Shown here piece after piece: positions 9,284 to 19,784 of a stretch of DNA of 64,000 nucleotides. Source of the DNA: Clostridiales bacterium 1_7_47FAA (GTDB lineage: Bacteria; Bacillota; Clostridia; Lachnospirales; Lachnospiraceae); the NCBI GenBank assembly GCA_000155435.1, contig DS990260.1:2620060-2684059 (forward strand). Direction: 5' to 3'. A program made the position numbers and the translations under genes. The notes under the pieces were generated by a model that saw only the letters and a program-made list of their open reading frames with translations, made no database searches and had not been told where the DNA came from. Positions within the stretch are counted from its first letter, which is position 1. Each line of letters begins with the position of its first letter.

Positions 9284-11446
9284 TCATTCCATTTTCCCCG
9301 TTCCATATGGATCAGACTGAATCAAAACAGAGGTTCCCAGCATTTGTTCCTTCTTTAATAATTCCAAAAATGATTCCGCGTTCATCGGTCTGGCAAAATA
9401 GTAGCCCTGTCCATGGTCACAATGATATTGATGCAGCAGATTCAGCTGCTCCACCGTCTCAATCCCTTCCGCTAAAGAGCGTGTCATGGGAAGCTCGCGG
9501 CAAATCTGCATCGTGTTTTTCATGACAATGCGGCTCTTTGCATCGCTGCTTAATTTATCTACCAGAGACTTGTCAAATTTAATCTCATTAAAATCAAGTG
9601 TAGTCAGAATAGACAGGTTGGAGTATTTTGAACCAAAATCATCCAATGAAACAGAAAATCCCTCCGCCGCAATCTGGTTCATTAAGTCAATCAATTGCTG
9701 CGGATCCAATTTACTGATACTTTCGGTTACCTCTATGGTAATCTTTTCCGCAGGAACTCCATATTCCTGGCAGATTTGTTTGATTTGGCCCACAACATCG
9801 GAGGCCATCAGTGTAACACGGGAAAAATTAGAGGAGATATGGGTTTCAATCCCCTGCTTCTTCCAGTTCTCCCAATCGGCACAGACGGTCTGGAATACAA
9901 ATAGATCCAAATGGCAGATTACACGCTCCCTTTCATAATGGGGAATGAAACGATCCGGCAGGATTAAGTTTCCCCGCTTGCTCCTTTTCCGCACCAGGGC
10001 TTCCGCACCGATAATCCGCCCGGTTTTAAGGCAGATCTGAGGCTGATAATGGACCTCAAAGCGGTGGTCGGCAATATCCCTTAAAAGCTCCGTGGCAATA
10101 CCTGCGCGTGCCATTCTGTCACCTTGCAGGATGGCATGGTAATACCGCTGCTTTTCTGCATACATCAGGTCATCAGCCTTCAGGATTTCTTCGTCAGCCG
10201 ATACATTCCCTTCATTCCAGGTATGGCCAATGGATACGTCATACTCTTTGTTCTTATCAAAATCCTGAATCAGCTTCTCTGTAAGCGCCTGAAAGTCCTG
10301 TTTATCCATATTGGGGCAAAGCACCGTAAACTCATCTCCGCCCACCCGGTATGCTTCACATTCCACGTGCAGTTTCAGGATATCTGCCACTTTTTTTATC
10401 ACCTGGTCGCCATATTCATGGCCATTGCTGTCATTGATTTTCTTCATTCCATTGATGTCGATATAGATGACACCTAAGGAACGCAGGGTTTGATTGGAAA
10501 GCTTATCCAACATTTTTATAAAGCTGTTCCGGTTCTGGAGGCCAGTTAGTAAATCCGTATAGCTGAATAATTCGAGGGTCTGGATCAGCCGGCGCCGCTC
10601 CATTTCCTCCAATACAAAGCTGCATACACTACGGAGCAGGGATAGATCCTCCGTGCTCTCTGTCGGATTGTCAACACCGAGGAAACCGATTATCTGACCA
10701 TTTTTCTTAAGCGGGGCGGCGGCAAGGCTTTCAATCCCCTGGTCTTTTAAGATACGGTAATCAGGTGAATCAACTGCCAGGTCCTTATCCAGGGAGGTAA
10801 TAAAAAACTCTCCGTCAATCTTAAATTTGTGATTCCAGTCCCTGATGTATTCCATTGGGATATTTTTTAAAACTGCTATCTGACGCAAAATACCAGGGAC
10901 GCACCATTCAAAGGTGTTATCAATGTGGTTTTCTCTGTATTCAAAGATATATGCCCGGTCAGCCGCATAAAAGCGGCATATGGTCTCCAAAAAGCGGTTC
11001 ACCGCCGCGTTGACATCTGCTTCACTGGAAAGTGTCTGAATACAGTCCACCAATGTTTCTTCCACTGTAAGGCGGTTCGAAACACGGTCGAATTTTTCTT
11101 TCTGGGCAGTAACATCCCGCGCAATTTCAAGCCGACGATATTTCCCTTCATACAAAACCAGGATATCCGTGATGTCAAACCACATCCGGAGCTTTCCGTT
11201 ATAATGCTCCCAATGATATGGCTGGCCTGGCGCCAGTTTACTGTTTGTACAGAATGGGCAGACACTGTCCAGTCCCTGAATCAACTCATAGCATTTTCTT
11301 CCATAAGTATCCTGCGCATGCTCGAATCCGTATAGGGAGGCTGCCGCCTGTGTCATATATATTACTTCGTTGGTATCCGTATCCGTAGCATAGGCCACCA
11401 GATTCTGCTGGTTTATAATAAATCGTTCAAAAAAAGTTTCGTTCAC
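9284..11446 (-). CDS. PAS-GAF-GGDEF-EAL cyclic-di-GMP signalling protein
   Basis: Predicted cytoplasmic enzyme of 720 residues. An N-terminal PAS-like sensor includes a Cys pair (SVCPFCTNS). A GAF-like domain follows ([20 protein letters not shown] ... GFLGVDNP), then a GGDEF domain with intact RVGGDEF but no RxxD inhibitory site. The EAL domain has all catalytic landmarks: EALVR, the Asn of SSNFSR, the Glu of [16 protein letters not shown], the Lys of IKFDKSL, the Glu of AEGIE and QGYYF. It could make and/or degrade cyclic-di-GMP; an active EAL is the safer prediction. It lies 18 bases downstream of the hybrid kinase gene. Confidence 0.9.
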   Translation of the reverse strand: MNETFFERFIINQQNLVAYATDTDTNEVIYMTQAAASLYGFEHAQDTYGRKCYELIQGLDSVCPFCTNSKLAPGQPYHWEHYNGKLRMWFDITDILVLYEGKYRRLEIARDVTAQKEKFDRVSNRLTVEETLVDCIQTLSSEADVNAAVNRFLETICRFYAADRAYIFEYRENHIDNTFEWCVPGILRQIAVLKNIPMEYIRDWNHKFKIDGEFFITSLDKDLAVDSPDYRILKDQGIESLAAAPLKKNGQIIGFLGVDNPTESTEDLSLLRSVCSFVLEEMERRRLIQTLELFSYTDLLTGLQNRNSFIKMLDKLSNQTLRSLGVIYIDINGMKKINDSNGHEYGDQVIKKVADILKLHVECEAYRVGGDEFTVLCPNMDKQDFQALTEKLIQDFDKNKEYDVSIGHTWNEGNVSADEEILKADDLMYAEKQRYYHAILQGDRMARAGIATELLRDIADHRFEVHYQPQICLKTGRIIGAEALVRKRSKRGNLILPDRFIPHYERERVICHLDLFVFQTVCADWENWKKQGIETHISSNFSRVTLMASDVVGQIKQICQEYGVPAEKITIEVTESISKLDPQQLIDLMNQIAAEGFSVSLDDFGSKYSNLSILTTLDFNEIKFDKSLVDKLSSDAKSRIVMKNTMQICRELPMTRSLAEGIETVEQLNLLHQYHCDHGQGYYFARPMNAESFLELLKKEQMLGTSVLIQSDPYGTGKME

Positions 11447-11464
11447 AGTATACCTCCCGGATAA

Positions 11465-14400
11465 TCAGACTGCAGGGACTAAATATTTTTCTATTTCCAA
11501 CGCAAGGGTATCAAAACTTAAAGGCTTCGCCATATGACCGTTCATCCCGACGGCCTCTGCATTCCGGATGTCCTCAACAAAAGCATCGGCTGTCATTGCT
11601 ATAATCGGTATCGTTACGGCATCTGTACGGTTAAGCGCCCGGATTGCACGGGTAGCCTCATAACCGTTCATCACCGGCATCTGTATATCCATTAAGATCA
11701 GGGAATAGTAGCCGGGAGTGCTCGCCTGAAAAAGCCTGATTGCTTCCTCGCCATTTACCGCGGCCTCCAGCCTGGCTCCAAAGCCGCCCAAAAGTTCCAT
11801 GGCAATTTCCCGGTTCAGCTCATTATCCTCTACAAGCAGGATTGTCTTATCATGCAAATCATAGGTTTTGGGTTCCTGGCTTGATGTCTCCTCACCTTTT
11901 AAATACTTCATCATGCAGTCCCTGAATGTGGATTGGAAAAAGGGCTTTTCTATATGTCCATCGATACTGGCAGTTATCCCGTTTTTGATTTCGCTCCAAT
12001 CGTAGGCGGATATAATCAGCAGCGGCGGTTCCCCCGCAGCTTCCCTTTGGACCTGTTCTATCACAGCTGAGCCATCCCGCCGGAGCAGCTCCCAATCCAT
12101 AATCACCATCTGATAGCTTTCTCCAGCCTTCTGACGACCACGGATATGGGATAGCGCTTCACTGATGCTTCCTGCGCAGTCTGTCCCAACCCCCAGGCCG
12201 CCCAGGGCCTGCTGTGCATCTTTTAGGACAACCGGATCTGTATCCAACAGCAGAATATTCCCACATTCATCAATACATTCAATTGGAGGAACCGGAATGT
12301 GCTGCATCGGCAGCGTCACACGGAACGTGGTCCCCTGTCCCGGCAGGCTGCCCAGTATAATGTCGCCGTCCATCAGCTCCGTGAGCCGTTTCACAATGGC
12401 AAGGCCAAGGCCGCTGCCTTCAATCCGGTCGGTGCGGCTATCGCGTTCCCGGGCAAACGTCTCGAAAATATGTTCCTGAAAATCCTCCTTTATGCCGGGT
12501 CCTGTATCCGAAACCGTAAAGGAGAGGGCAGCGTTATTCTCCAGCTGTTCCACCTCAAATACAATCTGTCCATTTTCAGGCGTGAATTTAGAGGCGTTGG
12601 ATAAGAGGTTCAATAATATCTGCCGCAGACGCAGTTCATCGCTGTAAAAATGCTCCTGTCTGACATTCATTAAATGAACCTTGAACTTCTGCCGCTTTGC
12701 ACGGACATTGGGCAGGGTAATCATGATAATCTCCCTGACTAAATCAGGCAGCGAAAGGGGCGCCATATGTATGGAGACCTTGCCGCTTTCAATCTGCGAC
12801 ATATCCAGCACATCATTGATCAGACCCAGAAGGTGGTGGCTGGAGAGCCGGATTTTGTGCAGACAGTCCTTTACACGTTCCGGATCCTGGAGGTGGGCGT
12901 CGGCAATCTCCGTCATCCCGGCAATCACATTCATGGGTGTACGTATATCATGGCTCATCCGGGAGAGGAACTCCGACTTGGCCGCGTTCGCCAGCTTGGC
13001 GGCCTCCAGTGCCGTATTGAGCATTTCCGTGCGCTCTTCCAGCTGGTGCTGGAGTTTTCTAAGCTCTGTAATATCCGTAATGTCAATAAACACCACCAGG
13101 TAAACCGGATCATCGGCAATGGCGTCAATACAGGTGCCATGGAGCTGCAGCCAGCAGTCCCTGCCATGCTTATCCTTGACACGGATGGATTCATCCAGTT
13201 CCAGTGCCTCCCGCCTCCGTAATTCCGGGAGCAGGGCCTCAATGACCTGGCGGCTCTCGGGCTGTAAAACCCCCATAAAATCAGTATCAGCCAGATGCTC
13301 CAAATCCACATCAAAAAAATCCTTGATACGGCTGCTTGCATCAATCATGATAAGCCGGTCCGGTAAGACCCGGTACTTGACAATAAAACCGGGAACGTGT
13401 TCATAAGCAACGCTTTTATCCTGCTGGGCCTGCAGCAGTTCGGTGACATCAATCATGGTGGTATAAGCCATCTGGATCCCGTCCTGATATTCATTGGTAA
13501 AGAAATCCACCAGCTTCACCCAGCGCGAGGAGCCGTCCGGGAGCTTCAGCGGCAGATATGTCTCAAAGCTGTCCTCCCCCGCAGCGGACATGTTGTCTAT
13601 TTTATTGCAGAGGATATCCCAGGTCTCCAGGTTATCCATGAAATACTCATCACAATGATTATGGAACCTGGCCTCATATTCGGGCTTGGTGTACCCGATG
13701 AGCTGATAATAAAAATCATTGGCCCAGACCACGGAGAAATGCTCATCCACCTTATGCTTGCTGACGCTGACCTTCATAGCCCGCATCATCATTTCCAGCT
13801 CATTCTTCGTCTGAACAAGCTCTGTCACATCTGTCATGACCGTGTAGGAGGTGCGGTAACCATCCACATATTCATCTGTAAAAAAGCTGACCAGCTTTAC
13901 CCAATAGCTGGAGCCATCCTCGTATTTCATGGGGACAATCATTTCATATTTATCCTCCCCCTTCTCCAGCACAGATGTAACCTTCCTCGTAAGCAGGTCC
14001 CAGCCTTCCGGGTTATTGGCATAATATTCATCCGCATGGTTGTGGAACAGGGACTCATACTTTGGCTTCGGATAACCAATCAGTCTGTAGTAAAATTCAT
14101 TGGCCCAGATGCAGGTGAAATGCTCATCCACCAGATGCGAGCTGACACTGACATTGAGCGCGCTCATGAGCATTTCCTGCTCACGTGTCATTGTTTCATA
14201 GTTTTGCTGTGCGCGCATCTGCTCTTTCTGGGCCAGCATCATTTCCGTCACATCAACCATGGTGGTGTAGGCGACCCGGTACCCGTCCATATACTCCTCT
14301 GTAAAGGCAGCCTGCAGCTTAATCCAGAATGGGGAACCATCCGGATAGACCATGGGCAAATAGACCGAGTACCCTTTTTTCCCGCCTGCCAGACTGGATT

Positions 14401-14656
14401 TTATCCTATCCGTAAGCATTTTCCACCCCTCCGGGTTGGTTTCAAAGTACCTGTCGCATTGGTTTTGAAAACGGGCTTCGTACTCAGCCTTGGTATAACC
14501 AATCAGATCATAATAGTAGTTGTTGGCCCAGATGCAGGTAAGGTGCTCATCCATAAGGTGCTTACTGACACTGGCGCCCAAAACTCCCATCAGCATACTG
14601 TATTCGTTATTGAGTTGCTCATAGCTTAAATTGATTTCCACCTGGCTCTCCTCCAT
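11465..14656 (-). CDS. Four-PAS hybrid sensor histidine kinase with two receiver domains
   Basis: Protein of 1063 residues with no obvious membrane segment. Three closely similar PAS modules occupy ~20-400, each with VSVS(K/S)H..DEH....WAN..YY.LIGY and a C-terminal ..Y(T/V)(T/V)M.DVTE. A fourth, different PAS follows (~410-525). The HisKA motif FLSRMSHDIRTPMN puts the phospho-accepting His at residue 569. The ATPase domain has NLLSNASKFT, DTGPGI and GSGLGLAI. Two receivers follow, with acceptor Asp in VIMDWELL and LILMDIQMPVMNG. The PAS array is related to those of the neighbouring PAS-GGDEF-EAL gene. The ribosome site is weak. Confidence 0.93.
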   Translation of the reverse strand: MEESQVEINLSYEQLNNEYSMLMGVLGASVSKHLMDEHLTCIWANNYYYDLIGYTKAEYEARFQNQCDRYFETNPEGWKMLTDRIKSSLAGGKKGYSVYLPMVYPDGSPFWIKLQAAFTEEYMDGYRVAYTTMVDVTEMMLAQKEQMRAQQNYETMTREQEMLMSALNVSVSSHLVDEHFTCIWANEFYYRLIGYPKPKYESLFHNHADEYYANNPEGWDLLTRKVTSVLEKGEDKYEMIVPMKYEDGSSYWVKLVSFFTDEYVDGYRTSYTVMTDVTELVQTKNELEMMMRAMKVSVSKHKVDEHFSVVWANDFYYQLIGYTKPEYEARFHNHCDEYFMDNLETWDILCNKIDNMSAAGEDSFETYLPLKLPDGSSRWVKLVDFFTNEYQDGIQMAYTTMIDVTELLQAQQDKSVAYEHVPGFIVKYRVLPDRLIMIDASSRIKDFFDVDLEHLADTDFMGVLQPESRQVIEALLPELRRREALELDESIRVKDKHGRDCWLQLHGTCIDAIADDPVYLVVFIDITDITELRKLQHQLEERTEMLNTALEAAKLANAAKSEFLSRMSHDIRTPMNVIAGMTEIADAHLQDPERVKDCLHKIRLSSHHLLGLINDVLDMSQIESGKVSIHMAPLSLPDLVREIIMITLPNVRAKRQKFKVHLMNVRQEHFYSDELRLRQILLNLLSNASKFTPENGQIVFEVEQLENNAALSFTVSDTGPGIKEDFQEHIFETFARERDSRTDRIEGSGLGLAIVKRLTELMDGDIILGSLPGQGTTFRVTLPMQHIPVPPIECIDECGNILLLDTDPVVLKDAQQALGGLGVGTDCAGSISEALSHIRGRQKAGESYQMVIMDWELLRRDGSAVIEQVQREAAGEPPLLIISAYDWSEIKNGITASIDGHIEKPFFQSTFRDCMMKYLKGEETSSQEPKTYDLHDKTILLVEDNELNREIAMELLGGFGARLEAAVNGEEAIRLFQASTPGYYSLILMDIQMPVMNGYEATRAIRALNRTDAVTIPIIAMTADAFVEDIRNAEAVGMNGHMAKPLSFDTLALEIEKYLVPAV

Positions 14657-14672
14657 CGTATCTTCTGGTGTA

Positions 14673-14736
14673 AATATCTTTTGGCGCTAATATCTTATGG
14701 CAATAATATCTTATGGCGTTAATATCCTGTGGCACT
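14673..14736. repeat. Four perfect-length 16-bp tandem repeats between signalling genes
   Basis: Units at 14673, 14689, 14705 and 14721 each follow AATATCTTATGGCGTT with one to three changes. They lie directly upstream of the hybrid-kinase start (14656) and downstream of the diguanylate-cyclase stop (14832). They therefore sit in the leader of the kinase message. Confidence 0.75.
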
Positions 14737-14831
14737 AATAAATCCTATCTTCCCTGGCGGAAAACAGGCGCCCCGGCTCCGTCGCCATCCCCTCCTGTGA
14801 ACAGGTGCCCTTCCTCCCTCACCGTCCCTCT

Positions 14832-16937
14832 TTATCCAGGAGGCGAGTATATGGAATATCGGTTCCGTCCATGGTTCTTAGATTCATACAACGCCTTATC
14901 GGCATTCCGGTACAGTTCATCGAATGTCGTTCCATGCGCCGGAGACAGCGCAATCCCAATGCTGATGGAAACAGAACCAGGGTCTTTTCCAAAGGAAAAG
15001 GAGTGGTTAAACAGCTCCCCCAGCCGGGCCGCTATTTCCATTACCTGTTCAACGGAGGGAACATCATCCATGAAGACCACAAACTCATCCCCGCCCAGGC
15101 GTCCGGCCACATCGCAGGGACGGACCTGTTCCCTGAGCAGGGCCGAGGCATCCGAGAGGACTTCATCCCCCCGCTGATGGCCGAAGGTATCGTTGACCCA
15201 TTTAAAATTGTCAATGTCAATCAGCAGGAAGGCATGATTCTGGTCCGGACCGCAGTGCTTAAGATGCGACTCTACCAATTGCTGAACCGTACCGCGGTTC
15301 GGCAGGCCGGTGAGGGCGTCTGTTTCCGCGCGTTTCTGCATCTGGGCAGCTGCCCGCTTATCCTCATCAATATCAATAATAATCCCCACCACCTGCTTCT
15401 GCCTTTTATCACTGCCATGGATGACCGTCATACGGGTCCGGCACCAGATCAGCCGGCCCTGTCCAGCACGAAAGCGGTATTCTATCACGACATAGGATTC
15501 ACCGGCTTTCAGCCTGCTGACAGCATCATCCACAATAGGGCGGTCTTCTTCAAAAACCCGGTCATATATCTGCGCAGGAGGCGGGAAGCCGAATTTACTT
15601 TCGAAAACAGGGGAAAAGTGGATGCTTCCATCCCCCAGGTTCCAGGTGAAAATGATATCCTGGGCCTGTTCAGCAATGATCCGGTACCTCTCCGCGTTGA
15701 TAAGCGACTCCTCCTCCGTCCGCCTGCTTTCAGTAATGTCAATAAGCACGCACTGCACAGAGTTTTTCTCTTCCAGACCGCCGGGCACCCGTGCCGCACT
15801 GGCCCGCATCCAGCGCACCTTTCCGGCCTTCGTGAGGATGCGGTAGTCCAGGGAAGGGCAATCCCTCCTGCTGGCAACAAAACTTTTTACCCGGTCAAGT
15901 ACCATCTCCCTGTCCTCCGGGAGAATGATCCGGGTATAACGCCGGTGAATCCCTTCACCGTTGAATTCATCTTCCGGGTACCCGGCCAGGCGGTAAAATC
16001 CCTCGTTGGCATAATCGATATAAATGTCGTCATCCACATGCAGCCGGACCACGCCTCCAGGGATACTGTTGGTAAGGGCCGCCAGCCTGCGCTCCGACCG
16101 TTCCAACAGGGTGGAGTCCAGGACAATGATATCAATATATATCTGGTCCCCGGCCTGCTCAACCTTTGAGCAATAGGCTGTATTCTGCGAAACGTCCCCA
16201 TTTTTCATACGGATGCGGTAATCCACACTGACGGCACTGTTGTTCCTGATTAGTTTATCAATAGCTGCATTGACCTTAGGGAGGTCCTCCTCCAGGACAA
16301 AATTTAAGGCATTTCCATAAATCGGCGCCTGCCCGCATTCCTCCCTGCTGTAGCCGGTCAGGGCATAATACCTGTCTGTTGCCATCACGATACGGTTGTT
16401 GTCAGACAGGCAGAGACGCGCCACACCACCGGGAATGGTGTTCATCAGGTTACCCATCTTGCGCCGCATCCCTTCAGCGTCCCAGGCTGCTTCCATCCGC
16501 TGCGTATCATCCAGCAGGTACAGGAGCAGACAGGATCCCCACGGGGAGTCAGGCAGCCTGCCTGCAAATGCCCTGACCCACATCAGGCCGCCATCCCTTT
16601 TCATGATACGGAAGCCAAGTTCCGTTTCGCTGATGGCTTTGGCCTGTCCAGACATGCTGGCATTGGACTGCGCCGTAATGAAGGCTTTGACACATTCCCG
16701 GTCCTGCGGAAAAACAATCATATCCAGACATCGGTGGTGACAGCTGACTTGAATCTCCTCCCGCCCATAACCTGCCATATCAAATATACAGCCGCCGGCA
16801 AATAAAATATCCCGGCTTTCAAAACTGATTCCAACCAGACCACCCGGAACCATGTCCATTATTGAGTCCAGGATCCCGCCTGCATATTTTTTCTCAAGTC
16901 CTCCCGGAAAACCTGATATGCTGTGATGTTCATCCAT
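14832..16937 (-). CDS. Four-PAS diguanylate cyclase
   Basis: Protein of 701 residues. Four PAS modules are visible; the first three share the signature (V/I)PGG(L/V)(V/A), for example IPGGVARLCLSDNN and IPGGVVRLHVDDD, and the fourth starts AEQAQDIIFTWNLGDG. The C-terminal GGDEF domain is intact (RLGGDEFVVF), with an RPCD inhibitory site five residues before it, so an active, product-inhibited diguanylate cyclase is expected. No membrane segment, receiver or EAL domain is seen. It lies between the PAS-GGDEF-EAL gene and the hybrid kinase on the same strand. Confidence 0.92.
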   Translation of the reverse strand: MDEHHSISGFPGGLEKKYAGGILDSIMDMVPGGLVGISFESRDILFAGGCIFDMAGYGREEIQVSCHHRCLDMIVFPQDRECVKAFITAQSNASMSGQAKAISETELGFRIMKRDGGLMWVRAFAGRLPDSPWGSCLLLYLLDDTQRMEAAWDAEGMRRKMGNLMNTIPGGVARLCLSDNNRIVMATDRYYALTGYSREECGQAPIYGNALNFVLEEDLPKVNAAIDKLIRNNSAVSVDYRIRMKNGDVSQNTAYCSKVEQAGDQIYIDIIVLDSTLLERSERRLAALTNSIPGGVVRLHVDDDIYIDYANEGFYRLAGYPEDEFNGEGIHRRYTRIILPEDREMVLDRVKSFVASRRDCPSLDYRILTKAGKVRWMRASAARVPGGLEEKNSVQCVLIDITESRRTEEESLINAERYRIIAEQAQDIIFTWNLGDGSIHFSPVFESKFGFPPPAQIYDRVFEEDRPIVDDAVSRLKAGESYVVIEYRFRAGQGRLIWCRTRMTVIHGSDKRQKQVVGIIIDIDEDKRAAAQMQKRAETDALTGLPNRGTVQQLVESHLKHCGPDQNHAFLLIDIDNFKWVNDTFGHQRGDEVLSDASALLREQVRPCDVAGRLGGDEFVVFMDDVPSVEQVMEIAARLGELFNHSFSFGKDPGSVSISIGIALSPAHGTTFDELYRNADKALYESKNHGRNRYSIYSPPG

Positions 16938-17263
16938 ACCTTCTCATCTCCAAATCCTGGCCATCATCCAATGCCCAACCGTATAGTTTAACAGCCCCTG
17001 TGTGGGAGCAAGCCGTCTTGCCGGCCACTGCGGCTTATCTGCATCGTCCCGTTTGAGGACAGCTGATCATGCACTTCCCTGCAGGACCCTGATCAGAAAC
17101 CATATCGGGGGACGCCAAACGGACGCCCCCTTCCAAATCCCAGACATATAAATTATCAATATGGAATAATGATACCGTCATACATATATCCCCTTCCCGG
17201 CCAGGTTTTATATCAGACAAGGCCATAGGAATATCCCCCATACCATACCGCCCCGGCCTGGGC
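16938..17263. other. Gap between two signalling genes
   Basis: 326 bases separate the diguanylate cyclase start from the PAS-GGDEF-EAL stop. The only candidate content is the short frame at 17035-17226, described separately. No clear hairpin with a T-tract was seen, so the flanking genes could still share a transcript. Confidence 0.4.
17035..17226 (-). CDS. Possible small protein between signalling genes
   Basis: An open frame of about 63 residues begins MALSDIKPGREGD and includes FHIDNLYVWDLEGGVRL. GGGG lies about eight bases before this ATG. The frame extends upstream into the 3' end of the preceding gene without a better start. The composition looks protein-like (aromatic and acidic residues alternating), but I recognise no family. 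It may be a real small gene or chance coding potential. Confidence 0.25.
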   Translation of the reverse strand: MALSDIKPGREGDICMTVSLFHIDNLYVWDLEGGVRLASPDMVSDQGPAGKCMISCPQTGRCR

Positions 17264-19372
17264 TTAGGAAAGCGTTCTTCCAAACGTCATCCGCTCGAAC
17301 TCCTCCGGAGGTACCGGACGGGAAAATATATAACCCTGAAGCAGATCACAGGTAGTCCCTTTCAGGAAATCTTCCTGTGCATCTGTTTCCACGCCTTCTG
17401 CAACCGTAGTCATATTCAGCTTGGCCGCCAGTTCAATCACGGATGTTATTACATCTCGTTCCTTCGGATTGTCCATCTTTTCAGAACCAAAGAACGCCTG
17501 GTCCAGCTTAATGGAATCAATATCTATATCTTTCAGCACATTGAGCGAGGAATAGCCGCTGCCAAAATCATCCATGGAACAGCGGTAACCGCATTTATGA
17601 AATGCATCAATAACCTGCATCAGCACATCCGGGTTCCCAAACACCAGTGTCTCCGTCAGTTCGATTTCCAGCAGGTCTGCCGGGACGCCGTACCGCTTAC
17701 GGATTTCCTCATACCGCTTTAAGAAATCCCGGTCAGACAGATGGGCACGGGACATATTCACGGAAACCGGCACCGGATTTTCGCCATGATCAATCCATTT
17801 GCGGAGCAGGGCGCACACACGTTCAAACACATAGAGGTCCAGCTTAACAATGAACATGTTCTTTTCAAACAGGGGGATAAAATCCTTGGGCGGGATTAAT
17901 CCTCTCTCCGGGTCAAGCCACCGCACCAGCGCTTCCGCTCCTGCGATGGACTGGCTGCGCAGGGACTGCTTCGGCTGAAGGTAGACGACAAACTGTTCTT
18001 TTTCAAGTGCATCACGCATCCGGTTTTCAATTTCTTTCTCCTGCATCAGCCGCAGCTGATCCAGCTCAGAGTAAAACATGCAGAGACACAGCTTTGCATC
18101 CGCTGTCCTGATGATGTTCTCCCGGGCCACGTTTGCCCGGTCCTGGATCTGCATGATTGGCAGTTTTGGGTCCTCCACATAGTAGACTCCCGCTGTCAGC
18201 GAAAGGATATATTTCTCCTCCGCATCCTTGTTAAAATGATTGACCTTCTCGGCAATGGAGTTTAAGCGTGCCTCCATTTCCTGTTTTGGGGAGGCCTTGA
18301 GCAAAAGGCTGTAGTTGTCCGCAGAGGTACGGCTCACATATTCCCCCTGCTCCAGGCAGCCGCGGATTACGTCATGTATGTATTTCAATGTCTGGTTTCC
18401 GCCTTCAATGCCAAACATCTCATTGAGAAGCTTGAATTTCTGCACATCCATCCAGACCAGGGCATAGGTGCCGGCCGGGGCCGCCCTGACCCCTTCCCCT
18501 GCCTTCAGTTCAAAGCAGGTGCGGTTGTAACCGCCTGTCACCGGGTCCGTGAACGCCAGCCGCTCCAGCTGCATGTTGGTTTCCTTCTGAAGTTCCCGCT
18601 GCCGCGTCAGGTCGGTAATATCGATGTATACAATCAGGTAGACCGGATCGCCGTCAATCCAATCAATACAGTCACCATTCAGCTGCAGCCAGACAGCATT
18701 TCCTTCCTTATCCCGCGCCTCCATGGTAAACCGGACCGGTTTTCCTCCTCGCATGGCGGGATAGCATTCCCTTAGCACCGCCTCATTTTCAGGTGTGCTT
18801 AGGTTCGTCAGGGTATTCTGCTCCCGATGGCCAAAAAAACAAAGGAAACGTTCATTGGCATCCACAAGCTCTATCCTGCTTTCCCTAATCCTGAATTTTG
18901 CGATAAAACCAGGAATGCTGTTATAGGTAACGGTCTGTTCTTTCTGCATCCGTATGATATCGCTGACATCGCTCATCACGGTATAGGCAATGTGATATCC
19001 GTCAACAACATCCTCCGTGTACGTCCCAACCAGCCGGACCCACATCATATGCCCATCCTTGTGGCGCATCCTTGTAATATGCTCGTAGCGTGGTTCACCG
19101 GCTTTTAGCGCCCCCATGGCAGCCGCCACAATCCCCTCCCAATCATTTGTATTGCTGCGGAAAAAGAGGTCGCATTGGTTATGGAACACAGCCTCATATT
19201 CTTCCTTTGGATACCCGATCAGGTCATAATAAAAATCGTTTGCCCACACAACTGTAAAATGGTCATCCAGTAGGTGTTTGCTCACACTGACGCGCATGGA
19301 AGTCATCAGCAGGTTATATTCATCGTCTTCCACAAAGTTTTTCCCCAACTGGCTTCGCCCGGACTGTTGCAT
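17264..19372 (-). CDS. PAS-GGDEF(degenerate)-EAL phosphodiesterase
   Basis: Protein of 702 residues. The first PAS (VSVSKHLLDDHFTVVWAND) is a close paralog of the three PAS repeats in the hybrid kinase. The second PAS (IPGFIAKFRIRESRIELVDA) matches that kinase's fourth PAS. The GGDEF site is lost (SRTSADNYSLLL instead of RxGGDEF). The EAL domain keeps EALVR, SVNMSR, EIELTETL, DDFGSGYSS, IKLDQ, AEGVE and LLQGY. A cyclic-di-GMP phosphodiesterase with a regulatory pseudo-GGDEF is expected. Start at 19372 is set by AGGAGG ten bases upstream; a longer frame to 19462 has no ribosome site. Confidence 0.92.
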   Translation of the reverse strand: MQQSGRSQLGKNFVEDDEYNLLMTSMRVSVSKHLLDDHFTVVWANDFYYDLIGYPKEEYEAVFHNQCDLFFRSNTNDWEGIVAAAMGALKAGEPRYEHITRMRHKDGHMMWVRLVGTYTEDVVDGYHIAYTVMSDVSDIIRMQKEQTVTYNSIPGFIAKFRIRESRIELVDANERFLCFFGHREQNTLTNLSTPENEAVLRECYPAMRGGKPVRFTMEARDKEGNAVWLQLNGDCIDWIDGDPVYLIVYIDITDLTRQRELQKETNMQLERLAFTDPVTGGYNRTCFELKAGEGVRAAPAGTYALVWMDVQKFKLLNEMFGIEGGNQTLKYIHDVIRGCLEQGEYVSRTSADNYSLLLKASPKQEMEARLNSIAEKVNHFNKDAEEKYILSLTAGVYYVEDPKLPIMQIQDRANVARENIIRTADAKLCLCMFYSELDQLRLMQEKEIENRMRDALEKEQFVVYLQPKQSLRSQSIAGAEALVRWLDPERGLIPPKDFIPLFEKNMFIVKLDLYVFERVCALLRKWIDHGENPVPVSVNMSRAHLSDRDFLKRYEEIRKRYGVPADLLEIELTETLVFGNPDVLMQVIDAFHKCGYRCSMDDFGSGYSSLNVLKDIDIDSIKLDQAFFGSEKMDNPKERDVITSVIELAAKLNMTTVAEGVETDAQEDFLKGTTCDLLQGYIFSRPVPPEEFERMTFGRTLS

Positions 19373-19784
19373 TTTCCCATTCCCTCCTTTTACAATTGAT
19401 GGTTCATAATGGTTGTTCTTACATAAATAGCAGGGCGGAAGTACCGGCTTATTTCCCAGCATGCATTACCAAAAAAGTAAGCACGCCCGGCTTCCGGCGC
19501 CCCCTGCCATCCCCTGCCATCCACTGCTTCAGGCAGTAAGCCATCCTGATATCCCAGAGGGACAGCAACAATGAAGGAGCATTTTCCATATAAGCCCTTT
19601 ACCTGGACCGCTATTCCTAAACGCGGCTTGCAAAACTGTTCTAAATATATTTTATTATGCTCAATTGATATTTTTCATTATAAGCGATGTCCAAAAATAA
19701 TTCAAGAAAATAGTATCCATAATGATATGGAAATGATAAAATATAAAAATATGATAAACAATGTTTTTGGAAGGATGAAAAACC
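19373..19784. other. Divergent intergenic region
   Basis: 412 bases lie between the signalling cluster (minus) and the GntR-type gene (plus). The left half is GC-moderate with a short CCCCTGCCATC direct repeat near 19500. The right half (19640-19780) is strongly AT-rich and likely holds the promoters, though I could not assign a clear -35/-10 pair. A 73-codon frame here lacks a ribosome site and ends across the GntR start; I do not call it. Confidence 0.4.

Noticed and set aside
13397-14629. Plus-strand frame of 410 codons opposite the hybrid kinase
   Set aside because: It mirrors the codon periodicity of the kinase gene, has no domain and no ribosome site.
14805-16169. Plus-strand frame of 454 codons opposite the diguanylate cyclase
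   Set aside because: It is antisense to a clear four-PAS GGDEF gene and has no recognisable protein features.
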